Numbered from the stretch's first letter, positions 9,243 to 20,214 are shown. The stretch: 64,000 bases of DNA from Caldimonas manganoxidans ATCC BAA-369 (GCF_000381125.1 NZ_KB905936.1:1-64000); one strand, 5' to 3'. Notes: a model not told the origin generated them from the sequence alone. Numbers and translations: made by a program.

Positions 9243-9453
9243 TGTCAGGAGAGAGCCCCCTGGTGGGGCCGCCGAAGGCGCAGGGCGCAAGCCCGAACGC
9301 TCAGGCACCCAGGACTGACAAGCGCCTCGTGGACGAGGCGTTCCTCACTGGAGAGAGGCTGGGCGACCGTGGTCACCCAGCCCACCGAAGGGGCAAGCCG
9401 CTGCGGCTGAAACAGCCAGGCGGCCAATCTCTCAGGTAAAGCGGACAGCGAGG
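9243..9453 (+). ncRNA. Tandem glycine riboswitch
   Basis: Two glycine aptamers lie head to tail. Aptamer 1 (9243-9320) has P1 TGTCAG/CTGACA, GGAGAG, CCGCCGAAGGCGCA, CTCAGGCA and AGGACTG. Aptamer 2 (9343-9453) has P1 CCTCACTG/CAGCGAGG, GGAGAG, CCACCGAAGGGGCAA, CTCTCAGGTA and GGACAG. These are the known conserved blocks of the gcvT RNA motif. The linker (9321-9342) folds into its own hairpin. Glycine binding should turn on gcvT-gcvH-gcvP and probably the genes behind them. Confidence 0.95.
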
Positions 9454-9461
9454 GCAGCACG

Positions 9462-9486
9462 TGCCGGACCGATTGTCGGGACGGCA
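9462..9486 (+). promoter_or_regulatory. Candidate riboswitch expression-platform hairpin
   Basis: TGCCG-GA-CCG, loop ATTGT, CGG-GA-CGGCA. The two stems are perfectly complementary and separated by a symmetric GA/GA internal loop. It lies between aptamer 2 and the gcvT ribosome site (AGGAG, 9505-9509), where the switching element is expected. There is no T-run, so translational or Rho-linked control is more likely than intrinsic termination. Confidence 0.45.
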
Positions 9487-9515
9487 GGTTCGCATCACAG
9501 CCCCAGGAGATCGCC

Positions 9516-10640
9516 ATGTCCGCCCAAGTCTCGACGCCCGCGCTGCTGCGCACGCCCCTGTATGCCCTGCACCGAGAGCATGGCGCCCGCATGGTGCCTT
9601 TTGCCGGCTACGAGATGCCGGTGCAGTACGAGGGCATCATCGCCGAGCACCGGCACTGTCGGCAAAGTGCAGCCTTGTTCGACGTGTCTCACATGGGGCA
9701 GATTCGTTTGGCCGGGGAAGAGGCCGCCCGCGCCCTGGAAACACTGGTCCCGGTGGACGTGGTCGATCTGCCCGTGGGCAAGCAACGCTATGGCTTCTTT
9801 ACCAATGCCAGCGGCGGCATCCTCGATGACCTGATGATCACGCGCCGGGAACACGATCTGCTGCTGGTGGTCAACGCGGCCAACAAGCAAGCCGACCTGG
9901 CGCATCTGAACACCCATATCGGTCACCGCTGCACGGTGCAGTCTCTGCCCGACCGGGCCCTGCTGGCCCTGCAGGGCCCGCTGGCCGTGGAGGCCCTGGC
10001 CCGTGTGAATGCCGACGTGCAGCGGCTGAGCTTCATGACCGGCGATCATTTCACACTCGCTGGCAAGACCTGCTATGTGACCCGCTCGGGTTACACCGGC
10101 GAGGACGGTTTCGAAATTTCGGTGGCGGCCGAGGACGCCGAGGCCCTGGCCCGCGTGCTGCTGATGCAGCCCGAGGTGAAGCTGGCCGGTCTGGGCGCGC
10201 GCGACACCTTGCGGCTGGAGGCGGGTCTGTGCCTGCACGGTCACGACATCGACCCGCATACCACGCCGGTGCAAGCCGCGCTGAGCTGGGCGATCTCGAA
10301 GGTACGCCGCCCTGGCGGCGCGCGTGCCGGCGGCTACCCCGGCGCCCAGACGATCGAGTCTCAACTGGCGCAGGGGGCCTTGGTCAAGCGCGTGGGCCTG
10401 GTGGGCCTGGAGCGGACCCCGGTGCGCGAAGGGGCCAAGCTGCTCGATGCGGCCCGGCACAATGCCGGGCACGTCACCAGCGGCACCGTCAGTCCTACCT
10501 TGGGCGTGCCCATCGCGATGGGCTATTTGCCCGTGAACCATGCAGCCACCGGCGCCATCGTGCATGCCGTGGTGCGTGAGAAGACGCTCCCGATGCGCGT
10601 GACGCCCCTGCCCTTCGTGCCGCACCGCTACCACCGCTGA
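9516..10640 (+). CDS. gcvT: Glycine cleavage system T protein (aminomethyltransferase)
   Basis: Releases ammonia from the aminomethyl group carried on lipoyl-GcvH and passes the one-carbon unit to tetrahydrofolate, giving 5,10-methylene-THF. The 374-residue protein starts with the family block [28 protein letters not shown]. It also contains [18 protein letters not shown] and [20 protein letters not shown]. An AGGAG site lies 6 nt before ATG 9516. It is first in a five-gene unit behind the glycine riboswitch, 37 bp before gcvH. Confidence 0.97.
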   Translation: MSAQVSTPALLRTPLYALHREHGARMVPFAGYEMPVQYEGIIAEHRHCRQSAALFDVSHMGQIRLAGEEAARALETLVPVDVVDLPVGKQRYGFFTNASGGILDDLMITRREHDLLLVVNAANKQADLAHLNTHIGHRCTVQSLPDRALLALQGPLAVEALARVNADVQRLSFMTGDHFTLAGKTCYVTRSGYTGEDGFEISVAAEDAEALARVLLMQPEVKLAGLGARDTLRLEAGLCLHGHDIDPHTTPVQAALSWAISKVRRPGGARAGGYPGAQTIESQLAQGALVKRVGLVGLERTPVREGAKLLDAARHNAGHVTSGTVSPTLGVPIAMGYLPVNHAATGAIVHAVVREKTLPMRVTPLPFVPHRYHR

Positions 10641-10677
10641 TCCACTTGCTCCATTTCATTCCTCCGAGGAGTTCTGC

Positions 10678-11055
10678 ATGACCGTCAAGTACACCCCCGA
10701 CCATGAATGGATTGAACTCGATGGCGACGAAGGCGTGGCCACCGTCGGCATCACCGCCCATGCGCAGGATGCGCTGGGGGATGTGGTCTTCGTCGACCTG
10801 CCCGCCGTGGGGGCCGAGTTCAAGAAGGGCGAGGTGGCTGGTGTGGTGGAATCGGTAAAGGCCGCCGCCGATGTCTATGCGCCAGTCAGCGGTCGCGTTC
10901 TCGAGGTCAATGAGGACCTGCGGGCCGATCCATCGCTGGCCAATTCCGATCCTCTGGGCAAGGGCTGGTTCTTCAAGATCAAGCTGAGTGATTTGGCCGA
11001 GTTCGATGCCCTGTTGGACGCGCCGGCCTACGACGCCCTCCTCAAAAACACCTGA
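10678..11055 (+). CDS. gcvH: Glycine cleavage system H protein
   Basis: Lipoyl carrier that shuttles the aminomethyl group between GcvP, GcvT and the lipoamide dehydrogenase. The 125-residue protein has the lipoylation motif [17 protein letters not shown] with K61 as the expected lipoyl lysine. The N-terminal [22 protein letters not shown] is typical. A strong GAGGAG lies before ATG 10678. The length matches the family. It lies between gcvT and gcvP in the riboswitch-led operon. Confidence 0.97.
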   Translation: MTVKYTPDHEWIELDGDEGVATVGITAHAQDALGDVVFVDLPAVGAEFKKGEVAGVVESVKAAADVYAPVSGRVLEVNEDLRADPSLANSDPLGKGWFFKIKLSDLAEFDALLDAPAYDALLKNT

Positions 11056-11126
11056 GCACTGCCTTCGCCGGCGGCCATCGGCCTGCGCAGGCACCGTCGG
11101 CGCGTGACTTTCTTCGCCCCAACGCC

Positions 11127-14021
11127 ATGCTCATGTCTGCCCTCACCCCTTTGAGCGACCTCGAAGCTCACGATGAATTCGTGGCCCGCCACATCGGCAT
11201 CGATGCCGCCGATGAACGAGCCATGCTGTCGGCCATCGGCGCAGCCTCCCGCGAAGGACTGATGGAAGCCTTGGTGCCCAGCAGCATCCGCCGCAGCACC
11301 CCGATGAAACTGCCGGCACCCGTGCCGGAGGCTCGCGCCCTCAAGGAGCTCAAGGCCATCGCCGCGCGCAACCGGGTGCTGCGCAGCCACATCGGCCAGG
11401 GCTACTACAACACGCACACGCCGGCGGTCATTTTGCGCAACGTGCTGGAAAACCCCGCGTGGTACACGGCGTATACCCCGTACCAGGCCGAGATTTCGCA
11501 AGGGCGCATGGAAGCTCTGGTGAACTTCCAGACCATGGTGTGCGACCTGACGGGCATGGCCATTGCCAATGCCTCGATGCTGGACGAGGCGACCGCCGCC
11601 GCCGAGGCGATGACGCTGGCCGCCCGGGTGGGCAAGAGCAAGAGCACCGTCTTTTTCGTTGCCGAAGACGTTCTGCCACAGACTTTGGAGGTGGTGCGCA
11701 CGCGCGCGCGGCCGCTGGGTCTGACGGTGGTCACCGGTGCGGCCGAGCAGGCCGCCCAGACGGACTGCTTCGCCGCGCTGTTTCAGTATCCCGGCGTGAC
11801 CGGACGCATCATCGATCTGCGCCCGCTGATCGACGCGGTCCATGCCCGCGGGGCCTTGGCCGTCGTGGCAGCCGACTTGCTGGCCCTGACGCTGCTCGCG
11901 CCGCCGGGCGAGCAAGGCGCCGACATCGTGGTGGGCACGACGCAGCGCTTTGGCATGCCCATGGGCAACGGCGGGCCACATGCCGCCTACATGGCCACGC
12001 GCGACGAGTTCAAGCGATCTCTGCCGGGCCGGCTGGTGGGCGTGAGCGTGGACGCTCATGGGCATCCGGCCTATCGGTTGGCGCTGCAAACCCGCGAGCA
12101 ACACATCCGCCGCGAGAAGGCCACGTCCAACATTTGCACGGCCCAGGTGCTGCCGGCCGTGGTGGCCAGCATGTATGCGGTCTATCACGGCCCCCAGGGC
12201 CTCAAGCGCATCGCGCAGCGGGTGGCCAGCTACACCGCCGTGCTGGCCCAGGGTCTGGCCAGCCTGGGCTGGGCCCTCACGCACGACACGGCCTTCGATA
12301 CCTTGGAGGTGCGCACTGGAGAGCACACGGAAGCCTTGATGGCCGCGGCCGTGGCCGCCGGCATGAACCTGCGCCGCGCCAGCCCAACGACCATCGGCAT
12401 CTCGCTGGACGAAACCACGACACGCGAGCATGTGCAGGACTTGTGGCAGGTTTTCGCCCAGGGCCGTCCTCTGCCGGCTTGGGACACGGTCGAAAAAGGG
12501 GTCGCGGCGCTCATCCCAGAGGCGCTGCGCCGCACCAGCCCCTACCTGACGCACCCGGTGTTCAACACGCATCACTCCGAGACGGAAATGCTGCGTTACT
12601 TGCGCAGCCTGGCGGACAAAGATTTGGCGCTGGATCGCACGATGATCCCCTTGGGTTCGTGCACGATGAAGCTCAATGCCACCAGCGAGATGATTCCCAT
12701 CACCTGGCCGGAGTTCGCGCAGATCCACCCCTTTGCGCCGCAAGACCAGCTCCAGGGCTACGCGCTATTGAATGAGCAGTTGTGCCACTGGCTGAGCCAA
12801 GCCACGGGCTATGCCGGTATCAGCTTGCAACCCAACGCCGGCTCGCAAGGCGAATATGCTGGGCTGTTGATCATCCGGGCCTACCACGAGGCGCGTGGCC
12901 AGGGACACCGCAATGTGTGCCTGATTCCGGAATCGGCCCATGGCACCAATCCGGCCTCGGCCCAGATGGCGGGCATGCAGGTCGTGGTCACCCGGTGTGA
13001 CGCCGACGGCAATGTGGATCTGGACGATCTCCGAGCCAAGTGCGAGCAGTACAGCGAGCGCCTGGCCTGCGTGATGATCACCTACCCTTCGACCTACGGG
13101 GTCTTCGAAACACGGGTCAAGGAGCTGTGCGAGTTGGTGCATGCCCATGGCGGACGCGTCTATGTGGACGGTGCCAACATGAATGCCCTGGTCGGCGTGG
13201 CCGCCCCGGGCGAGTTCGGCGGCGATGTGAGCCACCTGAATTTGCACAAGACGTTCTGCATTCCGCATGGCGGCGGCGGCCCCGGCGTGGGCCCGGTGTG
13301 CGTGGTGGCCGACCTGGTGCCCTTCCTGCCGGCGCACCGCAGCGCAGGCCTGGGGCACGAGTCGCAGGTGGGGGCCGTCAGCGCCGCTCCCTTGGGCAAT
13401 GCGGCCGTGCTGCCGATCTCCTGGATGTACATGCGCATGATGGGCGCCGAAGGCCTGAAGGCTGCCACCGAGACGGCCATCCTGAATGCCAACTACATCG
13501 CCGCACGTTTGGATGGCGCCTACGAACTGCATTTCAGCAGCAATGTGCCGGGCATCAAGGGAGGGGGCGTAGCCCATGAGTGCATTCTGGATTTGCGCCC
13601 GCTGAAGGAAACCTCCGGCATCACCGCCGAGGACGTGGCCAAGCGCTTGATCGACTATGGCTTTCATGCGCCCACGCTGAGTTTTCCGGTGGCCGGCACG
13701 TTGATGGTCGAGCCCACCGAGAGCGAGTCGCTGGCCGAGCTGGATCGCTTCGTCGAAGCGATGCTGGCCATCCGTGAGGAGATCGCCAAGGTCGAGCGGG
13801 GTGAATGGCCGCGCGACGACAACCCGCTGAAGAACGCGCCGCACACGGCCGAGAGTCTGCTCAAAGCCGAGTGGCACCACCCCTACACCCGCGAAGAGGC
13901 CGCCTACCCGCTGGCGCGCCTGCGTCGGCAGAAATATTGGTCGCCGGTGGGTCGGGTGGACAATGTCTATGGCGACCGCAATCTGTTTTGCAGCTGCGTG
14001 CCGTTGAGCGAGTACCGATAA
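11127..14021 (+). CDS. gcvP: Glycine dehydrogenase (decarboxylating), P protein
   Basis: PLP enzyme that decarboxylates glycine and loads the aminomethyl group onto GcvH. The 964-residue single chain is the fused alpha-beta type usual in proteobacteria. The PLP lysine is K708 in [18 protein letters not shown]. Other hallmarks are [15 protein letters not shown]-like and [21 protein letters not shown]-like blocks and an N-terminal FVARHIG motif. The start may be ATG 11127 or ATG 11133; neither has a clear ribosome site. A 71-bp gap after gcvH contains small GC-rich palindromes such as GCCTGCGCAGGC at 11081-11092. Confidence 0.97.
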   Translation: MLMSALTPLSDLEAHDEFVARHIGIDAADERAMLSAIGAASREGLMEALVPSSIRRSTPMKLPAPVPEARALKELKAIAARNRVLRSHIGQGYYNTHTPAVILRNVLENPAWYTAYTPYQAEISQGRMEALVNFQTMVCDLTGMAIANASMLDEATAAAEAMTLAARVGKSKSTVFFVAEDVLPQTLEVVRTRARPLGLTVVTGAAEQAAQTDCFAALFQYPGVTGRIIDLRPLIDAVHARGALAVVAADLLALTLLAPPGEQGADIVVGTTQRFGMPMGNGGPHAAYMATRDEFKRSLPGRLVGVSVDAHGHPAYRLALQTREQHIRREKATSNICTAQVLPAVVASMYAVYHGPQGLKRIAQRVASYTAVLAQGLASLGWALTHDTAFDTLEVRTGEHTEALMAAAVAAGMNLRRASPTTIGISLDETTTREHVQDLWQVFAQGRPLPAWDTVEKGVAALIPEALRRTSPYLTHPVFNTHHSETEMLRYLRSLADKDLALDRTMIPLGSCTMKLNATSEMIPITWPEFAQIHPFAPQDQLQGYALLNEQLCHWLSQATGYAGISLQPNAGSQGEYAGLLIIRAYHEARGQGHRNVCLIPESAHGTNPASAQMAGMQVVVTRCDADGNVDLDDLRAKCEQYSERLACVMITYPSTYGVFETRVKELCELVHAHGGRVYVDGANMNALVGVAAPGEFGGDVSHLNLHKTFCIPHGGGGPGVGPVCVVADLVPFLPAHRSAGLGHESQVGAVSAAPLGNAAVLPISWMYMRMMGAEGLKAATETAILNANYIAARLDGAYELHFSSNVPGIKGGGVAHECILDLRPLKETSGITAEDVAKRLIDYGFHAPTLSFPVAGTLMVEPTESESLAELDRFVEAMLAIREEIAKVERGEWPRDDNPLKNAPHTAESLLKAEWHHPYTREEAAYPLARLRRQKYWSPVGRVDNVYGDRNLFCSCVPLSEYR

Positions 14022-14028
14022 CACCGTC

Positions 14029-15078
14029 ATGAAACAGCAATTCGCCAGCGATAACTATGCAGGGATGTGCCCGGAAGCCACGCACTGGTTCATGCAGGCC
14101 AATGCGAGCGGACACCAGCCCGGCTACGGCGAGGACATCTGGACCCAGCGCTCCACGGACAAGATCCGCGAGCTCTTCCAAACCGACTGCGACGTTTATT
14201 TCGTCTTCAATGGCACGGCGGCCAATTCGTTGGCCTTGGCCGCGATGTGCCAGAGTTATCACTCGGTGATATGCACGCCGGTGGCCCACATCGAAACCGA
14301 TGAATGCGGCGGGCCGGAGTTTTTCTCCAACGGATCCAAGCTGCTGCTGGCCGAAGGTGAAAGCCCGTCGGCGCGCCTGGGCAAGCTCACGCCCGACGCG
14401 GTCGAGCAGTTGGTGACCAAGCGCAGTGACATCCATTACCCCAAACCCAAGGTGGTCAGCCTGACGCAAGCCACCGAATTGGGCACGGTCTACACCGTGG
14501 AAGAAGTGCGCGCGATCTCGGCCATCGCCAAGCGGCGCAAGCTCAAGCTGCACATGGATGGTGCACGCTTTGCCAATGCGGTGGCCGCCTTGGGCTGCCA
14601 CCCCAGCGAGATCACTTGGCGCGCGGGGGTGGACGTGCTGTGCTTCGGTGGCACCAAGAATGGCCTGCCCATTGGCGAAGCCGTGGTGTTTTTCGACCGA
14701 GAGCTGTCCGAGGACTTCGCCTATCGTGTCAAGCAGGCCGGCCAACTGGCTTCGAAAATGCGCTTCATCTCGGCACCTTGGGTGGGACTGCTGGAAAACG
14801 ACGTGTGGCTGCGCAATGCCCGACACGCCAACGCCATGGCGCAACGCCTGTACGAGGCCATCCGGGACGTTCCCGGCGTGCAAGTGCTGCATCCACCGCA
14901 GGCCAACTCGGTGTTCGTCCAGCTGCCAGCGCCGGTGATCGAGGGCTTGTACGCGAAGGGCTGGAAGTTTTACCAGTTCATCGCCGGTGGTGGTTGCCGC
15001 CTGATGTGTGCCTGGGACACCACGACCGAAGCGGTGGATGCCTTTGCCGCCGATGTGCGGCAGCTCTGCCAGGTCTGA
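14029..15078 (+). CDS. ltaE: Low-specificity L-threonine aldolase
   Basis: PLP enzyme of fold type I that splits L-threonine or allo-threonine into glycine and acetaldehyde. The 349-residue protein begins QQFASDNYAGMCPEA and has the PLP lysine K210 in CFGGTKNGLPIGEA and the cofactor aspartate in LHMDGARFANA. It starts 7 bp after the gcvP stop, so it belongs to the riboswitch-led operon. Its product glycine is the substrate of the cleavage system made by the genes before it. Specificity for threonine is by family only. Confidence 0.93.
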   Translation: MKQQFASDNYAGMCPEATHWFMQANASGHQPGYGEDIWTQRSTDKIRELFQTDCDVYFVFNGTAANSLALAAMCQSYHSVICTPVAHIETDECGGPEFFSNGSKLLLAEGESPSARLGKLTPDAVEQLVTKRSDIHYPKPKVVSLTQATELGTVYTVEEVRAISAIAKRRKLKLHMDGARFANAVAALGCHPSEITWRAGVDVLCFGGTKNGLPIGEAVVFFDRELSEDFAYRVKQAGQLASKMRFISAPWVGLLENDVWLRNARHANAMAQRLYEAIRDVPGVQVLHPPQANSVFVQLPAPVIEGLYAKGWKFYQFIAGGGCRLMCAWDTTTEAVDAFAADVRQLCQV

Positions 15079-15102
15079 CCTTCCCCCTGCCGCAACCCGA
15101 CC

Positions 15103-16494
15103 ATGGCCGTCTCGGTCTTCGACCTGTTCAAGGTGGGCATCGGCCCGTCGAGCTCGCACACCGTGGGCCCGATGCGTGCGGCACGGATGTTCATCGAGCG
15201 GTTGCGGCAGGAGGGCAGGCTCGATGCCGTTGCACGCGTGCGCTGCGAGTTGTACGGCTCGCTGGGGGCCACGGGCAAGGGCCACGGCAGCGACAAAGCC
15301 GTGCTGCTGGGGCTGGCCGGCCACGAGCCCGATACCGTGGACGTGGACCAGGTGCCCTCGATGCTGGCGGCCATCCGCCTGGAGCGCAAGCTCGTGCTGG
15401 GAGGCACGCATCCCATCACGTTGGACGAAGCCGAGGACCTGGTCTTCCTGCGCCGGCAGAGCCTGCCGTTTCATGCCAACGGCATGCGCTTCCTGGCCTA
15501 CGACGCCAGCGGCACCGAGCTGGCTGCGCGCATTTATTACTCGGTAGGTGGGGGCTTCGTGGTCAGCGAAGACGTGGCCGCCGACGGCAGCCGTCAAAAG
15601 CGCATCGCGCCGGACACCACCGTGCTGCCCCTGCCCTTCCACAGCGCAGCCGAACTGCTGGCGCTGACCCGACGCGAGGGCTTGTCCATCGCCGGCGTGA
15701 TGCGTGTGAACGAGCGTCACTTGCGCAGCGATGCCCAGATCGATGCAGGGCTGTTGCACCTCTGGGGCGTGATGCAAGATTGCGTGAAGCGCGGCTGTCA
15801 GGCCGAAGGCACGCTGCCCGGCGGCTACAAGGTGCGCCGGCGCGCCGCGGCGTTGTATCGCTCGCTCACGGCCCATCCGGAAGCCGCCCTGCGAGATCCC
15901 TTGCAGGTGATGGACTGGGTCAACCTCTATGCGCTGGCCGTCAACGAGGAAAACGCGGCCGGCGGTCGCGTGGTGACGGCGCCCACCAACGGCGCAGCAG
16001 GCATCGTGCCCGCCGTGCTGCACTACTACACACGCTTCGTCCCAGGCGCCACCGAGGCCGGTGTGATCGACTTCCTGCTCACCGCCGGGGCGATCGGTAT
16101 TCTTTACAAGGAAAACGCCTCGATCAGCGGTGCCGAGGTGGGTTGTCAGGGCGAGGTGGGCGTGGCCTGCTCGATGGCCGCCGGTGCGCTCTGTGCGGTC
16201 TTGGGTGGCACCCCAGCGCAGGTGGAAAACGCCGCGGAGATCGGCATGGAACATCACCTCGGCCTGACCTGCGACCCCGTGGGCGGACTGGTCCAAATCC
16301 CTTGCATCGAACGCAATGCGATCGCCTCGGTCAAAGCGATCAATGCCGCGCGCATGGCCCTGCGCGGCGACGGGGTCCATCACGTGAGTCTCGACCAGGT
16401 CATCAAAACCATGCGCGAAACCGGCGCGGACATGAAGACCAAGTACAAGGAAACCGCCCGGGGCGGGCTGGCCGTGAACATCGTCGAGTGCTGA
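15103..16494 (+). CDS. sdaA: L-serine ammonia-lyase, single-chain iron-sulfur type
   Basis: Converts L-serine to pyruvate and ammonia using a 4Fe-4S cluster. The 463-residue protein has the N-terminal beta domain with [11 protein letters not shown] (14-24) and the catalytic alpha domain. Cluster cysteines are seen at C348, C390 and C401, with the same 42 and 11 spacing as the known Legionella enzyme. It follows ltaE by 24 bp and ends the glycine/threonine/serine operon. Serine made from glycine plus methylene-THF could drain to pyruvate here. Confidence 0.94.
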   Translation: MAVSVFDLFKVGIGPSSSHTVGPMRAARMFIERLRQEGRLDAVARVRCELYGSLGATGKGHGSDKAVLLGLAGHEPDTVDVDQVPSMLAAIRLERKLVLGGTHPITLDEAEDLVFLRRQSLPFHANGMRFLAYDASGTELAARIYYSVGGGFVVSEDVAADGSRQKRIAPDTTVLPLPFHSAAELLALTRREGLSIAGVMRVNERHLRSDAQIDAGLLHLWGVMQDCVKRGCQAEGTLPGGYKVRRRAAALYRSLTAHPEAALRDPLQVMDWVNLYALAVNEENAAGGRVVTAPTNGAAGIVPAVLHYYTRFVPGATEAGVIDFLLTAGAIGILYKENASISGAEVGCQGEVGVACSMAAGALCAVLGGTPAQVENAAEIGMEHHLGLTCDPVGGLVQIPCIERNAIASVKAINAARMALRGDGVHHVSLDQVIKTMRETGADMKTKYKETARGGLAVNIVEC

Positions 16495-16617
16495 GGCCCG
16501 CCAGGCAGCCCCGCCGTGGTGAATGGGCCCTGCCCCCTCGAGGGGCGCGGCAGCCCGGCCCTTCCATAGTGCAAGCCCCAGGGTGGTTTTTTTGTAATTT
16601 CGCGTTAAGCTTCCGGC

Positions 16618-17298
16618 ATGCGACTCTTGTTAGCCGAAGACGACGCCATACTCGCCGACGCCTTGGTGGCCAACCTCGAACACGCCGGCTTCGAGGTGGA
16701 GACGGCCGACAACGGCGCCGTGGCCGAATATCTGCTCAACCGCCAGCACTTCGATGCGGCCATCCTCGACATCGGGCTGCCGCTGATCGATGGTCTGACC
16801 GTGCTCAAGCGCGTGCGCGCCAGCAAGCCAGCCCAGCCCATTTTGGTGCTGACGGCGCTGTGCGATCTGGAACACCGTGTCGAGGGGCTCAATGCCGGGG
16901 CCGACGACTATCTGACCAAACCTTTCGAGTTTCCCGAACTCGAAGCCCGGGTGCGAGCCCTGCTTCGGCGGGCTCAGCCGGGCCATGGATCGCTGCTGCA
17001 AGCCGGGCAATTGCAGATGGACCGTGACGCACGACGCGCCACCATCGCCGGCGAGGTGGTGGACCTGTCGCCTCGGGAATGGTCTTTGCTGGAGCTCTTG
17101 CTCAGTCAGCGCGACAAGGTCGTCACCAAGGAACAGATCACCCAGTCCTGGAGCGGTGAGGCCGCGGCCAAGGGTGAGCCTGCCGGGTCGATCGAGGTGT
17201 ATATCCACCGTCTGCGACGCAAGCTGGAGCCCTCGGGCTTGTCGATTCGCACGGTGCGCGGCCTGGGCTACTTGCTTGAAACGGATCCCAAGGCGTGA
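16618..17298 (+). CDS. tctD: OmpR-family response regulator, TctD-like
   Basis: Two-component DNA-binding regulator of 226 residues. The receiver domain (1-115) has acidic residues EDD at 7-9, the phospho-acceptor D51 in AILDIGLP, and the conserved YLTKPF lysine. The C-terminal winged helix (about 125-222) has VDLSPREWSLLELLL and VYIHRLRRKLE. The stop overlaps the kinase start as GTGA. It faces tctCBA, so regulation of tricarboxylate uptake is the best guess; the name rests on that context. Confidence 0.88.
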   Translation: MRLLLAEDDAILADALVANLEHAGFEVETADNGAVAEYLLNRQHFDAAILDIGLPLIDGLTVLKRVRASKPAQPILVLTALCDLEHRVEGLNAGADDYLTKPFEFPELEARVRALLRRAQPGHGSLLQAGQLQMDRDARRATIAGEVVDLSPREWSLLELLLSQRDKVVTKEQITQSWSGEAAAKGEPAGSIEVYIHRLRRKLEPSGLSIRTVRGLGYLLETDPKA

Positions 17299-18743
17299 AC
17301 CTTCCGCGCTGGAGCGCCCTGCAGGCGCGCTTGGGTCTGGCCCCCGGGCGGCGCTCGCTTCATCGCCACTTGATGTGGTGGCTGCTGATGCCGCAGCTCG
17401 TGCTGTGGATCGCTGCGGCCTTCGTGACCTACAGCGTGGCCGCGCGTCACGCCAATCTGGCCATCGATCGCAGCCTGTACCAGTCCTCACGCGCGCTGGC
17501 GCAGCAAGTCAAACCGATCGACAATGGATTGCTGATCGACTTGCCCAAGGCGGCACAGGCCATTTTGGAGACGGACCCGGATGATCGCGTCTACTACATG
17601 GTCAGCACGCCCCCGGGCCAGTTCATCCTGGGTAACAACACGCTGCCGCCCCCACCGCCGATCCCCAATCTGGAACTCGATCGCCCCTACTTCTACGACG
17701 GTCTGGTCGATGGCGTGCCGGTGCGTGTGGCGGCCTTGTACCTTGCCTATGGCGATCAGTCCTCGCCGCAGCACATGCTGGTGCAGCTGGCCAAGAGCCG
17801 AGCCAGCCGGGAGGAGCTGGCCCGACAGATCCTGATCGATACGGTCTTGCCTCTGTCGGGCTTGATCCTGTTGATGTCACTGATCGTTTGGGGCGGCATC
17901 CGCGCCGGCCTGGCCCCGCTGGCACGGCTGCAGGCCGTGGTGGAAGACCGTGCCCCCAACGACTTGGCCCCCATCGAACTCGAAGCCGCCCCCCAAGAGG
18001 TGCGTGCCCTGGCCCAAGCCGTCAACAGCCTGTTGGCCCAGGTGCAGGAGAGTGTCAGCACGCAGCGCCGCTTCATCAGCAATGCCGCTCACCAGTTGCG
18101 CACCCCTTTGGCCGGGCTGAAGTCGCAAGTCGAGCTCGCCTTGGCCGAGGCCCAGGACCCGGCTCTGCGGACACGGCTGCAACGCGTCCACGAAAGCGCC
18201 ACTCGTGCGGCCCACTTGGTGGGACAGCTGCTGGTGCTGGCACGCGCCGAACCGGAATCGGCTGCCGCGCTCGGCCGTCGCCGCTTCGATCTGGACCGGC
18301 TGGTGCGCGAGGTGACCGCCGAGCAAGTGCCCCGCGCCCTGCAAGCAGGAGTGGATCTGGGCGTGGAGGACCGCGATGCACAGCCTTTGCCTGTCCTGGG
18401 CAACCCGTTGTTGATTCGTGAGCTGCTGCTCAACCTCATCGACAATGCCGTGCGCTACGCTGGCCGAGGTGCCAGCGTTACCGTGCTGACCCGCGCGGTG
18501 CACGGGCAGGCCGAAGTGGTGGTCGAGGACGATGGGCCGGGCCTGCCCGCCGAGGCCGGCCCCGATGCCCACCAACGGGTCTTCGAGCGTTTCGTGCGCG
18601 CCAGCCAGGACGGCCATGGCTGTGGACTGGGATTGGCGATCGTCAAGGAAATCGTCGAGCGCCATGCCGGCCATGTCCACCTGGAACCCGTGCAGCCGCA
18701 CGGTTTGCGGGCCGTGGTGTGCCTACCGATGGCGACGGACTGA
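17295..18743 (+). CDS. tctE: Sensor histidine kinase, TctE-like
   Basis: Membrane sensor kinase of 482 residues, partner of the preceding regulator. Transmembrane segments lie at about 27-48 and 180-202 with a periplasmic sensor loop between them (proline-rich at 117-123). A HAMP-like linker follows. The phospho-acceptor H266 is in [13 protein letters not shown]. The ATPase domain has [18 protein letters not shown] and [21 protein letters not shown] 17295 is the start, coupled to the regulator stop. Its 3' end overlaps the convergent tctA end by 21 bp. Confidence 0.88.
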   Translation: MNLPRWSALQARLGLAPGRRSLHRHLMWWLLMPQLVLWIAAAFVTYSVAARHANLAIDRSLYQSSRALAQQVKPIDNGLLIDLPKAAQAILETDPDDRVYYMVSTPPGQFILGNNTLPPPPPIPNLELDRPYFYDGLVDGVPVRVAALYLAYGDQSSPQHMLVQLAKSRASREELARQILIDTVLPLSGLILLMSLIVWGGIRAGLAPLARLQAVVEDRAPNDLAPIELEAAPQEVRALAQAVNSLLAQVQESVSTQRRFISNAAHQLRTPLAGLKSQVELALAEAQDPALRTRLQRVHESATRAAHLVGQLLVLARAEPESAAALGRRRFDLDRLVREVTAEQVPRALQAGVDLGVEDRDAQPLPVLGNPLLIRELLLNLIDNAVRYAGRGASVTVLTRAVHGQAEVVVEDDGPGLPAEAGPDAHQRVFERFVRASQDGHGCGLGLAIVKEIVERHAGHVHLEPVQPHGLRAVVCLPMATD

Positions 18744-20214
18744 CACTCGCTTCCACAGAGGAGGCACCACCAGCAGCAGTGCGGCAATCAACAGCAACGA
18801 GCCCGAGATCGGCCGGGTCACGAAGGTGCTCCACTGGCCCTGACTGATGGTGAGCGCCTGACGCATCGATTGCTCCAGCATCGGGCCCAGAATGAGCCCC
18901 ACGACCAAAGGCGCGACGGGGAAATCGAAGCGCCGCATCGCATAGCCGACCACGCCAAAGACGTACAGCAAGGCCACATCGAACAGCGAGTTGCCAGCCC
19001 CGTAGACCCCAACCGTGGAAATCAGGATGATGCTGGCATAGAGCAGTGGCACCGGAATCGACAGCAGCTTCACCCACAGCCCCACCAACGGCAAGTTGAG
19101 CATCAGCAGGATCACATTGCCAATGTACAAACTGGCAATCAAGGTCCACACCAAGCCGCCTTGGGAAGCAAAGAGCGTGGGTCCCGGTTGCAAGCCATAG
19201 CTCTCGAAAGCCGACAGAATGACTGCAGCGGTGGCCGATGTTGGAATGCCCAGGGTGAGCAAGGGCATCAGCACGCCTGCGGCCGAGGCATTGTTGGCCG
19301 CCTCCGGTCCGGCCACGCCTTCGATGGCGCCGTGACCGAATTCGTCTTTGTGCTTGGAAAGCTTTTTCTCGGTGTAATACGACAGCAGTGTCGGCAACTC
19401 GGCGCCTCCGGCGGGCAAGGCTCCGATCGAAAAGCCAAAGCCCGCGCCACGCACCCAGGGCCAGAAGCTGCGCCGCCAGTCCTCGCGCGTCAGCCATACC
19501 CGCCCTTGCAGCCTGAGCACTTCGCCTTGCCCCGCTCGCCCCTGCCAGGCCAAATACAAAGCCTCACCCACCGCAAACAGGCCCACGGCCACGGCAGTGA
19601 ACTCCACGCCATCGAGCAGCTCGGCCTGCCCGAAGGTGAACCTTGGCTGACCGGTTTGCAGGTCGATGCCCACCAAGCCCAACAGCAAACCCAGCGCCAG
19701 TGCGATGAGGCCACGCAGCATCGAGCGGCCCAACACCGCCGAGACGGCCACCAGCGACAGCAGCATCAGGCTGAAATACTCGGCCGGCCCGAAGCGCAAG
19801 GCCAGCTCGACCACCCCGGGCGCCACGAAGGTCAGCGCAATGGTGGCCAAGGTGCCTGCCACGAAGCTGCCGATGGCCGCCGTGGCCAGCGCGGGGCCGG
19901 CGCGGCCGTTCTTGGCCATCTTGTAGCCCTCCAAGGCCGTCACCACGGTGGCCGACTCCCCGGGGGTGTTGATCAGGATGGACGTGGTCGAGCCCCCGTA
20001 CATCGCGCCGTAGTACACCCCGGCAAACATCACGAACATCGCCGCGGCCGGCACCTTGTAGGTCAGTGGCAGCAGCAAGGCGATGGTCAGTGCCGGCCCG
20101 ATCCCGGGCAACACCCCCACCATCGTCCCGAGCAGACAGCCCAAAAACATAGAGCAGGATCTCGGGCTGTAGCGCGGCGGCAAAGCCGCCCATCAGGGCT
20201 GCGAAGGTGTCCAT
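18723..20214 (-). pseudogene. tctA: TctA-type transporter permease, frameshifted near its 5' end
   Basis: Large membrane subunit of the tripartite tricarboxylate transporter, with the [20 protein letters not shown] signature and the [22 protein letters not shown] block. The expected N-terminus, [20 protein letters not shown] then LYVF, starts at ATG 20214 in one frame. The rest, from FLGCLLG on, is in another frame down to 18723. The break is at a run of five A (20143-20147; U5 in the mRNA). Two more bases there would restore the family sequence LYVFLGC. Without repair, translation could only begin at an internal start about 20154. It may be a true mutation, recoding, or a sequence error. Confidence 0.8.

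Noticed and set aside
13861-16383. 840-codon open frame antisense to ltaE and sdaA
   Set aside because: It lies wholly opposite well-supported genes, has no family motif and is biased in His, Gln, Arg and Gly. It is a GC-rich shadow frame.
16525-16593. Possible terminator after sdaA
   Set aside because: There is a CCCCTCGAGGGG palindrome and, about 40 bases on, a run of seven T. The stem and the T-run are too far apart to form a standard terminator, so it was not listed.
14616-17027. 803-codon plus-strand frame over ltaE, sdaA and the response-regulator gene
   Set aside because: It crosses three intact genes out of frame and is rich in Arg and Gly; an artefact of high GC.
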